A DNA stretch of 64,000 bases from Azospirillum thiophilum (GCF_001305595.1 NZ_CP012401.1:2973425-3037424); one strand, 5' to 3'. Positions 30,153 to 40,855 are shown, numbered from the stretch's first letter. Translations and numbers: made by a program. The notes: a model not told the origin generated them from the sequence alone.

Positions 30153-31715
30153 TCAGCCGCCGGCCTTGCCCAGCGACCGCACGGAGGAGGAGGCGATGAT
30201 GCGCCCCTCGCCGGTGTAGGCCTCGTGGTTGGCGTCGATCTCGCCCAGCCGGTACCGGTAGTTGATCATCAGGCCAAGCGACTGGGCCAGCCCCTTGGGC
30301 GACCGGTCGGCCAGCCAGTTGAGCCGCTCCATCCGGGCGCCGTTGGTCAGGTGGAAATGCGCCACCGGATCCAGCGCCCGGGCGCGGCCGCCGCCCCTCG
30401 CCTCCTGGACCGCCGTCAGGTAATGGACGCACATCCGCATCAGCGGGCCGCGCAGGTGCCTCTGCAACTCCTCGTCCCCGGCCCATCCCGGACGGGCCAG
30501 CACGCGCGCAAGCAGCGGCGTCCCGTCGATCCCGACCTCATCCCCATCTTCCACCGGCGCCTCCGTACCGTCGTCGACCTGCTCCAACTCGGTCAGCCGT
30601 TCGGCGATGCGCTCGGCCTCCGCGTTGGTCAGCACCGCGTCGCCGTCACGGTCGAGCGCGGCATCGAACCACCGGCGGAACCCCGGGATCGGCGACAGGG
30701 TGGCATGGCACTTGATGTTGGGAAACTCGGCAGCCAGCCCATCGACCACGCGCTTGATCAGGAAATTGCCGAAGCTGATGCCGGCCAGCCCGACCTGGGC
30801 GTTGGAGATCGAATAGAAGATGGCGCTGTCCGCGCTCTTCGGGTCGCAGACCGGGGCGGACGGATCGAGCAGCGCCTGGACGTTGTCCGACATGCCCTGG
30901 ACCAGCGCCACCTCGACGAAGATCAGCGGCTCGTGCGGCATGCGCGGATGGAAGAAGGCGAAGCAGCGACGATCCGAATCGAGCCGGTCCTTCAAATCCT
31001 GCCAGCCGCTGATCTCGTGCACCGCCTCGTACTTGATCAGCTTCTCCAGCAGCGACGCCGGGCTGTCCCAGGTGATGCGGTGCATCTCCAGGAAACCGAC
31101 GTCGAACCAGGCGCGCAGCAGGTTCTTCAGATCGTCTTCCAGCGCCTGCAGCAGCGGTTCGCCGCGCGCCATCCTCATCAGCTCGGCCCGCAGGTCGACC
31201 AGGAACTTCACCCCTTCCGGCAAAGCGTTGAACTGGGTCAGCAGCCGGAGGCGCGGCGGCTCCAGCGCGCGGCGCAGCGCCCGTTCGGCATGGCCGCGGG
31301 CCACCGGGTCGGCCGCCGCCTGGAAGGTCGCCATCGCCTCCGTCACCGCGTCGCGATCGACGTCGAAGTCGCGCGCCAGCATCAGCAGGAAATTGCGCCG
31401 GCCCTGGGGATCGAGCGCCAGATAGGTACGACCCAGCTGCGCGGCGCGGGCGCGGGCAGAGACCTCGCCGCCGCGCGATTCGAGGCAGGCCTCGATCTGC
31501 TCCTTCAGCCGCTCGGCATCCTCCTTTGGCAGGTGGGTGCGCGGCGGGGCGCCGACGGCGCCGCGGGCCGAGGCGGCGACCTCGCGCCAGCGGGTGCGCA
31601 GATTGTCCAGCGCACGGTCGAGGAATCCGGGCTGGGCCGGCGGCACGGCATCCGGCGGCGCGGGGTTCGGGCCGGCAGAAGGATGAGTGGCGGTGGTGTC
31701 GGGTGCGTCGCTCAT
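30153..31715 (-). CDS. Malonyl-CoA decarboxylase
   Basis: Start at MSDAPDTTATHPSAGPNPAP (ATG 31715), giving 520 residues. The family's C-terminal catalytic domain is clear: ISGWQDLKDRLDSDRRCFAF, FFHPRMPHEPLIFVEVALVQ, SAIFYSISNAQVGLAGISFG and IKCHATLSPIPGFRRWF, where the His-x5-Pro-x-Pro segment belongs to the active site. The N-terminal part is a helical domain. The enzyme turns malonyl-CoA into acetyl-CoA and CO2, relevant to malonate use or to removing malonyl-CoA. No malonate transporter or malonyl-CoA ligase lies beside it. Confidence 0.93.
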   Translation of the reverse strand: MSDAPDTTATHPSAGPNPAPPDAVPPAQPGFLDRALDNLRTRWREVAASARGAVGAPPRTHLPKEDAERLKEQIEACLESRGGEVSARARAAQLGRTYLALDPQGRRNFLLMLARDFDVDRDAVTEAMATFQAAADPVARGHAERALRRALEPPRLRLLTQFNALPEGVKFLVDLRAELMRMARGEPLLQALEDDLKNLLRAWFDVGFLEMHRITWDSPASLLEKLIKYEAVHEISGWQDLKDRLDSDRRCFAFFHPRMPHEPLIFVEVALVQGMSDNVQALLDPSAPVCDPKSADSAIFYSISNAQVGLAGISFGNFLIKRVVDGLAAEFPNIKCHATLSPIPGFRRWFDAALDRDGDAVLTNAEAERIAERLTELEQVDDGTEAPVEDGDEVGIDGTPLLARVLARPGWAGDEELQRHLRGPLMRMCVHYLTAVQEARGGGRARALDPVAHFHLTNGARMERLNWLADRSPKGLAQSLGLMINYRYRLGEIDANHEAYTGEGRIIASSSVRSLGKAGG

Positions 31716-31793
31716 ACCCCTGAGTCTGGCCCCGCCGCGGCTGCGCTGCAAGTGGGCGCGCGAACGCAGCCGTCGGAAGTACCCCGCCCCGAC

Positions 31794-33257
31794 CTACCCC
31801 TGCGCCTTCAACGCCCTCAGCACGCCCGGCAGAGCGCCGGCCAGATCGTCGGAGATCATGCCGGGGCCGAGCATGCACCCCGCCTCGCCATGCAGCCAGA
31901 CCGCGGTGCAGGCAGCCTCGAACCCGTCCATCCCCTGCGCCAGCAGCCCCAGCACGATGCCGGCCAGCACATCGCCGGTGCCGGCGGTCGCCAGGTCGGG
32001 CGGCGCGTTGACGTTGACCACGGCGCGGCCGTCGGGTGCCGCGACCACGCTGTCGGCCCCCTTCAGCACGACGACGGCGCCCGACCGCGCCGCGGCGGCA
32101 CGCACCCGAGACAGCTTGTCGCCGTCCATCCCGACCGAATCGCCGAACAGCCGGGCGAACTCCCCTTCATGGGGGGTGAGGACGCAGCGCTTGTCGAGCC
32201 GGTCGAGCAATTCCTCCGTCGAATCGGAGAAACTGGTCAGCGCGTCGGCGTCGAGCACGCAGGCCCGGTGGGCCTCCAGCGCCTCCAGAACCGCGGCACG
32301 GGTGTGGGCGCCGCGGCCGGCTCCCGGCCCGAGCAGCACGGCATTCTTCCGCGTATCCTGCAGCAGCCGGCCGAAGGCACCGGCATCCTCCAGCGGCTCG
32401 ACGATCACGCTTGGGCAGCCGGCCGCATAGATGGGAAAGGCATCGGCCGGACAGGCGACGGTGACCAGCCCGGCCCCGGCCCGCAGCGCCGCGACCGACG
32501 CCAGCCGCGCCGCACCGGTCATCCGCGCTCCGCCCAGCACCACCGCATGGCCGCGCGCATATTTGTGGCCGTCAAGCGCCGGCCAGGGAAAGCGGTGGCG
32601 CCACAGCGACGGGTCGTTCACCGCGGTCTGCGGCGCGATGCCGTCCAGCACCCGGTCCGGAATGCCGATGTCGGCGACCACCACCTCGCCGCACAGGGTG
32701 CGGCCGGGCAGCAGAACATGGCCGGGCTTGCGGCGGAAGAAGGTGACGGTCAGCGCCGCCTGGGGCGCGGCGCCGAGCACGCGGCCGCTGTCGCCGTGCA
32801 GGCCGCTCGGCACGTCGACCGCGACCACCGTGCGCCCCTCCATCGCCTCGACGACGGCGCGGGCGAGGCCGTCGAGCGGACGCGACAGCCCTGCGCCGAA
32901 CAGGGCGTCGATGACCAGCGGGTTGCCCTTGAGGATGTAGGGGTCGGCGGCCTCGATCGGGCCGGGCCAGCGCTCGGCCGCGACCGCGGCGTCGCCGCTC
33001 AGCGCCGACCGGGTGCCGAGCAGCGCCAGCCGCACCGGCCAGCCGGCCTCCAGCAGCAGGCGGGCGATGACGAAACCGTCGCCGCCATTGTTGCCGGGAC
33101 CGCAGAGCACGGCGGTCGGGTGCGGCGCCCAGCGCTCGCACACCGCGCGGACCACCGCGGCGCCGGCGGCCTCCATCAGGGCCGGGCCGGGCACTCCGGC
33201 GGCGATGGCCAGCTGGTCGGCCCGATACATCTCCGCGACGGACAGAAGCTCATCCAT
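31794..33257 (-). CDS. nnr: Bifunctional NAD(P)H-hydrate repair enzyme (epimerase/dehydratase)
   Basis: A 487-residue fusion. The N-terminal half is the NnrE epimerase (LMEAAGAAVVRAVCERW, CGPGNNGGDGFVIARLLLEA). The C-terminal half is the NnrD ADP-dependent dehydratase of the ribokinase-like fold (HAVVLGGARMTGAARLASVA, VLTPHEGEFARLFGDSVGMD and the catalytic PPDLATAGTGDVLAGIVLGL). It repairs the damaged cofactors NADHX and NADPHX. Fusion order and length are as in E. coli YjeF. A tRNA-His lies upstream. Confidence 0.95.
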   Translation of the reverse strand: MDELLSVAEMYRADQLAIAAGVPGPALMEAAGAAVVRAVCERWAPHPTAVLCGPGNNGGDGFVIARLLLEAGWPVRLALLGTRSALSGDAAVAAERWPGPIEAADPYILKGNPLVIDALFGAGLSRPLDGLARAVVEAMEGRTVVAVDVPSGLHGDSGRVLGAAPQAALTVTFFRRKPGHVLLPGRTLCGEVVVADIGIPDRVLDGIAPQTAVNDPSLWRHRFPWPALDGHKYARGHAVVLGGARMTGAARLASVAALRAGAGLVTVACPADAFPIYAAGCPSVIVEPLEDAGAFGRLLQDTRKNAVLLGPGAGRGAHTRAAVLEALEAHRACVLDADALTSFSDSTEELLDRLDKRCVLTPHEGEFARLFGDSVGMDGDKLSRVRAAAARSGAVVVLKGADSVVAAPDGRAVVNVNAPPDLATAGTGDVLAGIVLGLLAQGMDGFEAACTAVWLHGEAGCMLGPGMISDDLAGALPGVLRALKAQG

Positions 33258-33425
33258 CCCCCACTCCCCCGGCCCTGGCCTTCACGAGGGCGAGCATATG
33301 CACGCCCACTCTACCCGTTGGCAACCTCTTCACCCGGATCGGACGATGCGGACAAGCATAAACGCCCGCAAAACGGCGGACCAGCCGTGCGGACGTCGAA
33401 AAACCAGGTTTTGCGCATGATTTGA

Positions 33426-34217
<792 letters not shown>

Positions 34218-34495
34218 TCGCGTGCGGCCCTGATCCCCTCCAACCGACCAGCACCCGCCAACATGCGCCGTTTTCCCTTCCCCTTCCCGCCGGCCCCGGC
34301 CGCACCCTCCGCCGAACGGCCGATGGCCGCCTATGGCGGACGTGCGACTTTTTGGGTTGGCGCGTTGTGCGGGGAAGAAAGGCGTGAGATAACGTCCGCC
34401 GCAAGCGCCGCCCTCCGCAACCGGGGTCTCCATCGGACCCCGTCCGCGGTTTGACGCAGCGGGACCCAACCCTCTTAAAGCGTGGAAAAAGAGAC

Positions 34496-35905
34496 ATGTC
34501 CGACATCAGCAAGGTCTTCGACCTGATCAAGGAACACGACGTCAAGTACGTGGACCTGCGCTTCACCGACCCGCGCGGCAAGCTGCACCACACCGCCCAG
34601 CACGTCTCGACCATCGACGAGGACGTGTTCGAGGACGGCATCATGTTCGACGGTTCCTCGATCGCCGGCTGGAAGGGCATCGAAGAGTCGGACATGATCC
34701 TGAAGCTGGATCCGACGACGGCCGTGATGGATCCGTTCGCCGCCCAGCCGACGCTGAACATCCTCTGCGACGTCTATGATCCGGGCACCGGCGGCTCCTA
34801 CGCCCGCTGCCCGCGCGGCATCGCCAAGGCCGCCGAGAAGTACACTGCGTCGGCCGGCATCGGCGACACCGTCTTCTTCGGCCCGGAAGCCGAGTTCTTC
34901 GTGTTCGACGACGTCAAGTACTCGGTCGACATGAACAAGGTTTCCTACGAGTTCGCCTCGGACGAGGGTTCCTACTCGTCGGGCAAGGACTATGAGGACG
35001 GCAACCTGGGCCACCGCCCGGGCACCAAGGGCGGCTATTTCCCGGTCGCGCCGATCGACAGCGCCAACGACCTGCGCGCCGAGATGCTGAGTGTGCTGGC
35101 CGAGATGGGCGTCCCGGTCGAGAAGCACCACCACGAGGTGGCTGCCGCCCAGCACGAGCTGGGCATCAAGTTCGACACGCTGGTCCGCACCGGCGACAAC
35201 ATGCAGTACTACAAGTACGTGGTGCACAACGTCGCCCACGCCTACGGCAAGTCGGCGACCTTCATGCCGAAGCCGGTGTTCGGCGACAACGGTTCGGGCA
35301 TGCACTGCCACCAGTCGATCTGGAAGGACGGCCAGCCGCTGTTCGCCGGCAACCAGTATGCCGACCTGTCGGAGCTGGCGCTGTACTACATCGGCGGCAT
35401 CATCAAGCACGCCAAGTCGCTGAACGCCTTCACCAACCCGTCGACCAACAGCTACAAGCGCTTGGTCCCGGGCTATGAGGCCCCGGTCCTGCTGGCCTAC
35501 TCGGCCCGCAACCGTTCGGCGTCCTGCCGCATCCCGTACGTCGCCTCGCCGAAGGGCAAGCGCGTCGAGGTCCGCTTCCCGGATCCGTCGGCCAACCCGT
35601 ACCTGGCCTTCGCCGCCATGCTGATGGCCGGCCTGGACGGCATCCAGAACAAGATCCACCCCGGCGACGCGATGGACAAGAACCTGTACGACCTGCCGCC
35701 GGACGAGCTGGCCAAGGTTCCGACGGTTTGCGGCTCGCTGCGCGAGGCGCTCACCGCGCTGCGCGAGGACAACGAGTACCTGAAGAAGGGCGACGTGTTC
35801 TCGGCCGACATGATCGAGGGCTACATCGACCTCCGCACGGAAGAGATGATGGCCTTCGAGACCATGCCGCACCCGATCGAGTACAAGATGTACTACTCGG
35901 TTTGA
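34496..35905 (+). CDS. glnA: Glutamine synthetase type I
   Basis: A 469-residue type I glutamine synthetase that makes glutamine from glutamate, ammonia and ATP. Signatures: [35 protein letters not shown], the metal site [13 protein letters not shown], the ATP loop [16 protein letters not shown], and the glutamate loop region. The adenylylation Tyr is in [14 protein letters not shown], so GlnE control is likely. It follows glnB by 278 bases. The last 46 coding bases are also the left attachment site of the integrated element: the gene stays complete, but its native terminator now sits about 9.6 kb further downstream. Confidence 0.99.
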   Translation: MSDISKVFDLIKEHDVKYVDLRFTDPRGKLHHTAQHVSTIDEDVFEDGIMFDGSSIAGWKGIEESDMILKLDPTTAVMDPFAAQPTLNILCDVYDPGTGGSYARCPRGIAKAAEKYTASAGIGDTVFFGPEAEFFVFDDVKYSVDMNKVSYEFASDEGSYSSGKDYEDGNLGHRPGTKGGYFPVAPIDSANDLRAEMLSVLAEMGVPVEKHHHEVAAAQHELGIKFDTLVRTGDNMQYYKYVVHNVAHAYGKSATFMPKPVFGDNGSGMHCHQSIWKDGQPLFAGNQYADLSELALYYIGGIIKHAKSLNAFTNPSTNSYKRLVPGYEAPVLLAYSARNRSASCRIPYVASPKGKRVEVRFPDPSANPYLAFAAMLMAGLDGIQNKIHPGDAMDKNLYDLPPDELAKVPTVCGSLREALTALREDNEYLKKGDVFSADMIEGYIDLRTEEMMAFETMPHPIEYKMYYSV

Positions 35906-35906
35906 T
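35860..35906. repeat. attL: 47-bp direct repeat, left copy (glnA 3' end)
   Basis: Identical over all 47 positions to 45415-45461. It covers the last 15 codons of glnA, the stop codon and one further base. Identity breaks one base outside on each side (a/g on the left, t/g on the right). Confidence 0.95.
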
Positions 35907-35950
35907 TTGGTCCTTGGAAACACTGGGCCTTTCATCACTTCGGAAACGGA

Positions 35951-35973
35951 GGGTGTACCGGCCCGGTGCACCC
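35951..35973. promoter_or_regulatory. Inverted repeat near attL, likely integrase arm site
   Basis: GGGTGTACCGG and CCGGTGCACCC form an 11-bp inverted repeat with one mismatch and a one-base spacer. The GGTGTACC motif also occurs three times in tandem beside attR (45331-45367). Shared motifs at both ends suggest integrase or excisionase arm-type binding sites. Confidence 0.5.
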
Positions 35974-35980
35974 AGTCAAG

Positions 35981-36012
35981 AGGCTCCCTGGGAAACCGGG
36001 GGGCCTTTTTTC
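35981..36012 (+). terminator. Terminator just inside attL
   Basis: AGGCTCCC (35981-35988) pairs with GGGGGCCT (35999-36006), one T:G pair, followed by a T-run. It lies 76 bases after the glnA stop and belongs to the island, so it can replace glnA's displaced native terminator. Confidence 0.75.
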
Positions 36013-36478
36013 TTTGCGGTTACTGGCGCCTCTCCCCGTGCCCCTGGGAAGCCTTTAGATGGGCGCCCTGCTGCGGGTTGCTCTGACCGCTACCGATGCA
36101 GCCAACACCAGCCCGAACGACTCAGCGGGCGTTGCCGCCGCTGCCTGTGGGGCACGGATCAGCACGGGGAATGCGTGGGACTCCAGATGGAACCAACGCC
36201 CCCCGGCCCCTCTGGAAATCCCGCTTCACAAATGAGGGGTAAAGGTCGATGCGGTTGATATTGGTGCCTTCCTACTCAGCCGTCTTACCCTCCGACCGAT
36301 GCCCAAGCGCCGCTCTCCGACACCGCTTCCCAAAGTCGGCTTAGTCAGGTCCGATTTTGCGACCAGCATACCGTATCTAGTAGCCAAAAAGCTCCCTGCA
36401 TACTTCTAATTGACAACTTCTCGTCATCGCAACATTGGCAGCGATTAATTCACCCACCCTTAGCTGGACTTTGCGCAT

Positions 36479-37825
36479 TTACGCCGGGAAGCAGACGGCT
36501 TGGATCAGTCGGTTGAGGATAGGGTCCGGGGGTTTCGCGATCTCCGCGTGATGGGCTGATACTGGAAAAGTCATTTCACGCCAGAGTTGGAGGCGTACGG
36601 CGGCGATGGCATCACTGAAGGTTGGCTCGTCTTTACGGTACCACGGCGCGGCCCTCGGTGTGATCGCTGCCCCCGCGGAGATGTCGTTGGCCCAGAGCGT
36701 GACCAGCGAGAACAGCCCGAGCAGGGCCGGAGTGGTGCGCGCGATAGCTTGGTCCGACCATTGCCGTTGGGTCTCAACCCCCAGATGTCGACGAACTTCG
36801 GCGAAAGTCACTTCGACGGCCCAGCGCCGAACGAACCAGCGTAGCACATCGAGCGGATCGGCCTGGAGATCGGTGCACAGAAAGCCCTGCGGCTCGAAGG
36901 CGCCCTGCACATCGCGCACCAGCACCCATCGGATCGGGACCTGTTTGCCGGGATGATACCATATGGCCGTGCCGGTGCTGATCTCCAGTTGGCGTTCCCC
37001 ACCGCCATACCAGCCGTTCACCCGAACGCGGCACCAGGATGTGCCTGTATCCTTCAGGCGTTGGACAAGCGAGGGCAACCGGGTGCCCGACACCCGAGGG
37101 CGTCCCTTCGTTCCCGGAATGCGTGGCGGGGCCGGTTCGAACAAGCGGGCATCCAGGCGCAAGCGCGTGACGACGGTGAGGTGGGCTCGTAGATCACTGA
37201 GCAACTCGATGGCTGCGTAGCTGCTGTCGGCGACGACGATCAGCGGGCGACCAGGCGCCCAGCGCCTGACCTGGAGCAGAAGCTGCCGTGCCCAATCGGT
37301 AAGCTTCTTATGCCGACGTCGGGTATCCTGGGCAAACCGCTCCGAAGGTGCCAAAGCGCTGAGAAACGGCAGGGCCCAGACCCGTCCGGCCCAGGGGATC
37401 GGCACCAGCAGCATGACCACCATCCAGCGCAGGCCGCTGGCCTTGACGAAGTGACCATGGCTGGAGCGCACTGGGTCTCGATAGATGCCGCGCGCCTTGA
37501 TCTTGGGACCCCAGCGCCGCTCGATCGTCTCGTCGATGCCGATGACCACCGGGCCTTGCGGCACGAAGGCGGCGATCAGGAGCGTGAACAGATGCCGGGC
37601 GACAGCGAGGCTCGACCAGCGGTTCCGATTGAGAACGCGGTGGAAGTTGGCGAAGCTGCCGGTCTCGCGCTGTCCCATGATGCTCAACACGGCCGTCACG
37701 GTGCGTCGCCCAGGGGTGAGAAGCGCTCCGGCAACCAGCACCAGGACATGGCGCCAGGTCGGCCTAGTGAACAGCGCCGCAAAGGGCGCCATCCAGCGCT
37801 CAATGCTGTCTGGAACGGGAGACAT
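36479..37825 (-). CDS. IS701-family-like DDE transposase
   Basis: Start at MSPVPDSIERWMAPFAALFT (ATG 37825), giving 448 residues. DDE residues are readable: first Asp in VVIGIDETIERRWG, second Asp in LIVVADSSYAAIELL, Glu in RRWAVEVTFAEVRRHLGVET. The N-terminal RHVLVLVAGALLTPGRRTV and the overall order match DDE_5-type transposases of the IS701 group. The gene ends 15 bases inside the left terminal repeat. Family placement is from memory of the motifs and should be checked against an IS database. Confidence 0.85.
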   Translation of the reverse strand: MSPVPDSIERWMAPFAALFTRPTWRHVLVLVAGALLTPGRRTVTAVLSIMGQRETGSFANFHRVLNRNRWSSLAVARHLFTLLIAAFVPQGPVVIGIDETIERRWGPKIKARGIYRDPVRSSHGHFVKASGLRWMVVMLLVPIPWAGRVWALPFLSALAPSERFAQDTRRRHKKLTDWARQLLLQVRRWAPGRPLIVVADSSYAAIELLSDLRAHLTVVTRLRLDARLFEPAPPRIPGTKGRPRVSGTRLPSLVQRLKDTGTSWCRVRVNGWYGGGERQLEISTGTAIWYHPGKQVPIRWVLVRDVQGAFEPQGFLCTDLQADPLDVLRWFVRRWAVEVTFAEVRRHLGVETQRQWSDQAIARTTPALLGLFSLVTLWANDISAGAAITPRAAPWYRKDEPTFSDAIAAVRLQLWREMTFPVSAHHAEIAKPPDPILNRLIQAVCFPA

Positions 37826-37883
37826 GACAGGGCTCCGCTGGTTGGAACCCTTGGGTAAACCCGACTGGAACGGGAGGATCACG

Positions 37884-38165
37884 ATGAGCGTGGACGCCAT
37901 GCTCGAGCGGATCGAGCGCTTCAATCGCACCCGAGGCGGCGGCGTGATCGTACGCAAGGTCGCCCGCGGTTACACGCTCCTCAGCGGGCACAACGGTGCC
38001 CCCGTCGCGAGGTTTCGACCCACCGGTGACGGGGACAAAGTGAAGGTGCTCTGGTGGAACGGCGAAAGTTGGGGGGCGTCAGGCCCCTTCGGCGTCGCCA
38101 CCATGCCGCTCGACAGAGCCCTCGACTACGTCGCCAATGACCCGGACTTCTGGATCAACGCCTGA
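37884..38165 (+). CDS. Passenger protein inside the IS element, unknown function
   Basis: The ATG at 37884 follows a GGGAGG ribosome-binding site. The 93-residue product starts MSVDAMLERIERFNRTRGGG and includes VKVLWWNGESWGASGPFGVA and LDRALDYVANDPDFWINA. It is soluble with a probable small beta-rich fold. It is divergent from the transposase and lies wholly inside the terminal repeats, so it moves with the element. I do not recognise a family. Confidence 0.7.
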   Translation: MSVDAMLERIERFNRTRGGGVIVRKVARGYTLLSGHNGAPVARFRPTGDGDKVKVLWWNGESWGASGPFGVATMPLDRALDYVANDPDFWINA

Positions 38166-38231
38166 TCCCAGCATCGCGAAATTGGCCAAAGTCCAGCTTA
38201 GGGAGAAACTCCAACTCTGAGGGATCAAAAC

Positions 38232-38900
38232 ATGCTGCCGACCATCACCGCAGACCTGCCTTTCCTGGCCCGCGAAGTGAACGATGCCCACGCCCAGACC
38301 CACAACCACGCCAAGGGGATGCTCTTGGAGGCGAAGCGGGCCGGTGAGGCATTGGTGAAGGCCAAGGGCCTGTGCCCGCACGGGACGTTCAAGGATTGGG
38401 TGCAGGCACACTGCCGCCTCAGCTACCGCCAAGCCACCGCCTATATGCGTGTCGCCAAGCTGTCCAAAGATGCGGACCTCCGCACTTTTGACGGCGGCAT
38501 TGACGCCTTCCTTCAGACGTTCGCAACCAAGCGTATCAAGGACCCTGCCCCCGAGTTCACCCATCGTGATGCGGATTACGTCCTGCGCATCCATGCTCTT
38601 GCCGAGCGGGGAGCGGAGCATGAACGGGATGTGGCTGCGGACAAGCTGACCCAGACAGCCGAGCGGTTCGGAATGACGGCTGAAGCCATGGTCAAGCAGG
38701 CACACAAGCTGCGCCCGAACAACGACCTTACCGACGCCGAAAAGGAAGCCAGAACGTTTGAAGAATGCCTGAAGGCACAGGCTTCGGCTTTTCAGGAACG
38801 AGAAGCCATTTTCCGGGAATTGGAAGAACAGTTTTCCAACACACCGAAAGAGGACCTTCTTCGCATCCTGACTGATCTTCGGATCAAAGGTGTTTGGTAA
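38232..38900 (+). CDS. DUF3102-like protein
   Basis: A 222-residue protein, ATG preceded by GAGGG. The N-terminal region LAREVNDAHAQTHNHAKGML, LEAKRAGEALVKAKGLCPHG and KDWVQAHCRLSYRQATAYMR has the pattern of DUF3102: helices, a short turn, then a helix-turn-helix-like stretch ending in YMRVAKL. Such proteins are typical of phages, plasmids and islands and probably bind DNA. The C-terminal third is a long charged helix that may be coiled coil. It begins 36 bases after the IS element and precedes the NTPase gene by about 120 bases. Confidence 0.7.
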   Translation: MLPTITADLPFLAREVNDAHAQTHNHAKGMLLEAKRAGEALVKAKGLCPHGTFKDWVQAHCRLSYRQATAYMRVAKLSKDADLRTFDGGIDAFLQTFATKRIKDPAPEFTHRDADYVLRIHALAERGAEHERDVAADKLTQTAERFGMTAEAMVKQAHKLRPNNDLTDAEKEARTFEECLKAQASAFQEREAIFRELEEQFSNTPKEDLLRILTDLRIKGVW

Positions 38901-39022
38901 GCACTGGAAGTGGCAGGAAAATTTTACTTGAAGCGCTAAAGCCAAAACAAGGGGGACGCCTCTATTAAAGAAGAAGAGAAGCTTCCCCTCCAATTTCAAT
39001 CACAATCCCAAACAGGAAAACC

Positions 39023-40855
39023 ATGGAACCTATCGCTCTCCCAGCCAATACGGCTGTGGATAATGCACTGCCGTGCCCTACGGACCATGAATGTGGTTCG
39101 CTCTCCACTATCACGATTGATTGTTTGAAGGAGTATTTCACTTCGGCGGGCCATAGCCCTAGCCCCTTGATGTGGGATGCGCTGTCCGATCAGGTAAAGG
39201 CTATGGAGGCGATGGCAAACGGCACAGCCTGTCCGTCCCTCTACCTGTCATCCCTGGACCCAGGGGTAGGCAAGACCCAAACCCTCTATGCCTTTGTCCG
39301 CAACCTTGTCCGCTCCCCCGCCCATGCCGGTGTTGGGGTGCTGATCTGCCTTGGTCGGCTGGAAGAGGTCCGCAGCTTCGTACAGGGCATGAACGCATTC
39401 GGGGTTCTACCGCCTGCCGCCGTTGCCGTCATGACCAGCGACCCCGCCCTGAACGCCCTTGGTCATCCGGTTCCCCAAGAGGCGCAGGTGCTGGTAACGA
39501 CCCACCAGCGTTTGGAGCGGATGCGGGGCCGTCGGTTGTCCGATGCTTCCGCCTTCCTCTACCAGGGCAAGCCAAGGGCGGTTCGGGTGTGGGATGAGTC
39601 GTTCCTTCCTGCCCGTGCCGTGGTACTGAACACCAACACCATTGCCGGCCTGCTGGAAACCCTGTCCACCATCAACCCGGACCTACGCGCCCGGATCATG
39701 GCGATGGTGAATGAGGTCGAGGGGCTACCCGACAACAGCGCCTACACCGTTCCTGACTTCGCGGCGGAGTTCGGCATTGGGCTTCCGAAGGTGATCCGGG
39801 CAATGGGGCGGAGGGCGCCCACAAAGCCGAAGGATGCGGCGGCCGATCTATGGCACCTGTCAGGGCGAACAGTCAGCGTCCGATGCGGCAACAGGGATGG
39901 GTGGGCCTTGGTGGATTACCGGGATAGCCTTCCGCCCGATATGGCGCCTATGCTCATCCTGGATGCGTCGGGGCGTGTCCGGGCCACCTATGACGACATG
40001 GAAGCCCGTGGCCTGCTGGTGAGGCTCCAATCGGCTGTGAAGAGGTACGACAACCTCACCGTCCATCTATGGGACAAGGGGGGCGGGAAATCCTCCTTCG
40101 CCCTGCATGGTAACGAACTGTGCAAGGAGGTCGCCCGCATGGTCCTGACGAAGCCGCAGGAACCTTGGTTGGTGATCGTCCACAAGCCTCACCCTACCGG
40201 CGGGGATTACGAGCGACTGATTCGCCAGCACCTACAAGGGGCCGATGTGGATGTAGCCTTCCTGACGTGGGGCAACCACATCGCAACCAACACCTACGTG
40301 GATCGGCCGAACGTGATCCTTGCCGGGACGCTGTTCTACGGCACAGCACAGTATGAGGCTCTGAAGCGATCTGTTGCCGATCAGCGGGCATCCGACGCCT
40401 GTGTTAGCGCGGAGGCGCTAGCGCGGGTAAAGATGGGGGAGACGATGCACCATCTCCTACAGGCCCTATGTCGGGCTTCTGTGCGTCGCTGTGAGGGTGA
40501 TGGTTGCCCCCCTACCAGTGCCTACGTTATCGGCAACAGCCGCCATGACTTCCAAGGGGCGCTGGCGAAGGCGTTCCCAGGTGCGAGGGTCAAGCCGTGG
40601 CGGCCTGAGGGGTTGAAGTTGACCGGGTATGTCGCAAAGGCGATTGCTTACCTGTCGGAAATGGCAAAGATTGTTCAGACAGGCGCTAAGGTGCGGTTCA
40701 AGCAGGTTGCACAAGCAATTGGCATGAAACCCGAGAACTTCAATAAGGATGTGCGGGAACATCCGGCTTTCAGTGAAGCTCTGGGCAAACTTGGAATTAT
40801 CGAAGTTGGAGGATTTTCACGAAAAATCTCATTCCAGTTTCAGACACCTATCTAG
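39023..40855 (+). CDS. P-loop NTPase, helicase-like, island-encoded
   Basis: A 610-residue protein. Walker A is DPGVGKTQ (79-86) and the likely Walker B is AVRVWDES (186-193). Later segments have the look of superfamily 2 helicase motifs: QVLVTTHQRLERMRG (motif Ib-like), MLILDASGRVRATYD (motif III-like) and FLTWGNHIATNTYVDRPNVI (motif V/VI-like). This suggests an ATP-driven helicase or translocase. The C-terminal 100 residues contain a possible HTH (VRFKQVAQAIGMKPENFNKD). A role in island replication or maintenance is plausible; so is a role with the adjacent reverse transcriptase, which is transcribed towards it. No name assigned. Confidence 0.7.
   Translation: MEPIALPANTAVDNALPCPTDHECGSLSTITIDCLKEYFTSAGHSPSPLMWDALSDQVKAMEAMANGTACPSLYLSSLDPGVGKTQTLYAFVRNLVRSPAHAGVGVLICLGRLEEVRSFVQGMNAFGVLPPAAVAVMTSDPALNALGHPVPQEAQVLVTTHQRLERMRGRRLSDASAFLYQGKPRAVRVWDESFLPARAVVLNTNTIAGLLETLSTINPDLRARIMAMVNEVEGLPDNSAYTVPDFAAEFGIGLPKVIRAMGRRAPTKPKDAAADLWHLSGRTVSVRCGNRDGWALVDYRDSLPPDMAPMLILDASGRVRATYDDMEARGLLVRLQSAVKRYDNLTVHLWDKGGGKSSFALHGNELCKEVARMVLTKPQEPWLVIVHKPHPTGGDYERLIRQHLQGADVDVAFLTWGNHIATNTYVDRPNVILAGTLFYGTAQYEALKRSVADQRASDACVSAEALARVKMGETMHHLLQALCRASVRRCEGDGCPPTSAYVIGNSRHDFQGALAKAFPGARVKPWRPEGLKLTGYVAKAIAYLSEMAKIVQTGAKVRFKQVAQAIGMKPENFNKDVREHPAFSEALGKLGIIEVGGFSRKISFQFQTPI

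Larger units (their letters stand above)
35907..36463. other. Left end of the island, non-coding
   Basis: These 557 bases hold no convincing gene. They contain a 23-base dyad of ggtgtac-type sites (35951-35973), a terminator (35981-36012) and a segment (36201-36244) that resembles 43576-43619 near the resolvase in about three quarters of positions. The stretch ends at the IS target duplication CTTAG (36459-36463). Confidence 0.6.
36464..38196. mobile_element. IS701-like insertion sequence with a passenger ORF
   Basis: Ends are perfect 10-bp inverted repeats: CTGGACTTTG at 36464-36473 and CAAAGTCCAG at 38187-38196. The element is flanked by 5-bp direct repeats CTTAG (36459-36463 and 38197-38201), the target duplication. 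It is 1,733 bp long and carries a minus-strand transposase and a plus-strand 93-residue ORF. Intact ends, transposase and target duplication suggest a recent insertion. Confidence 0.88.
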
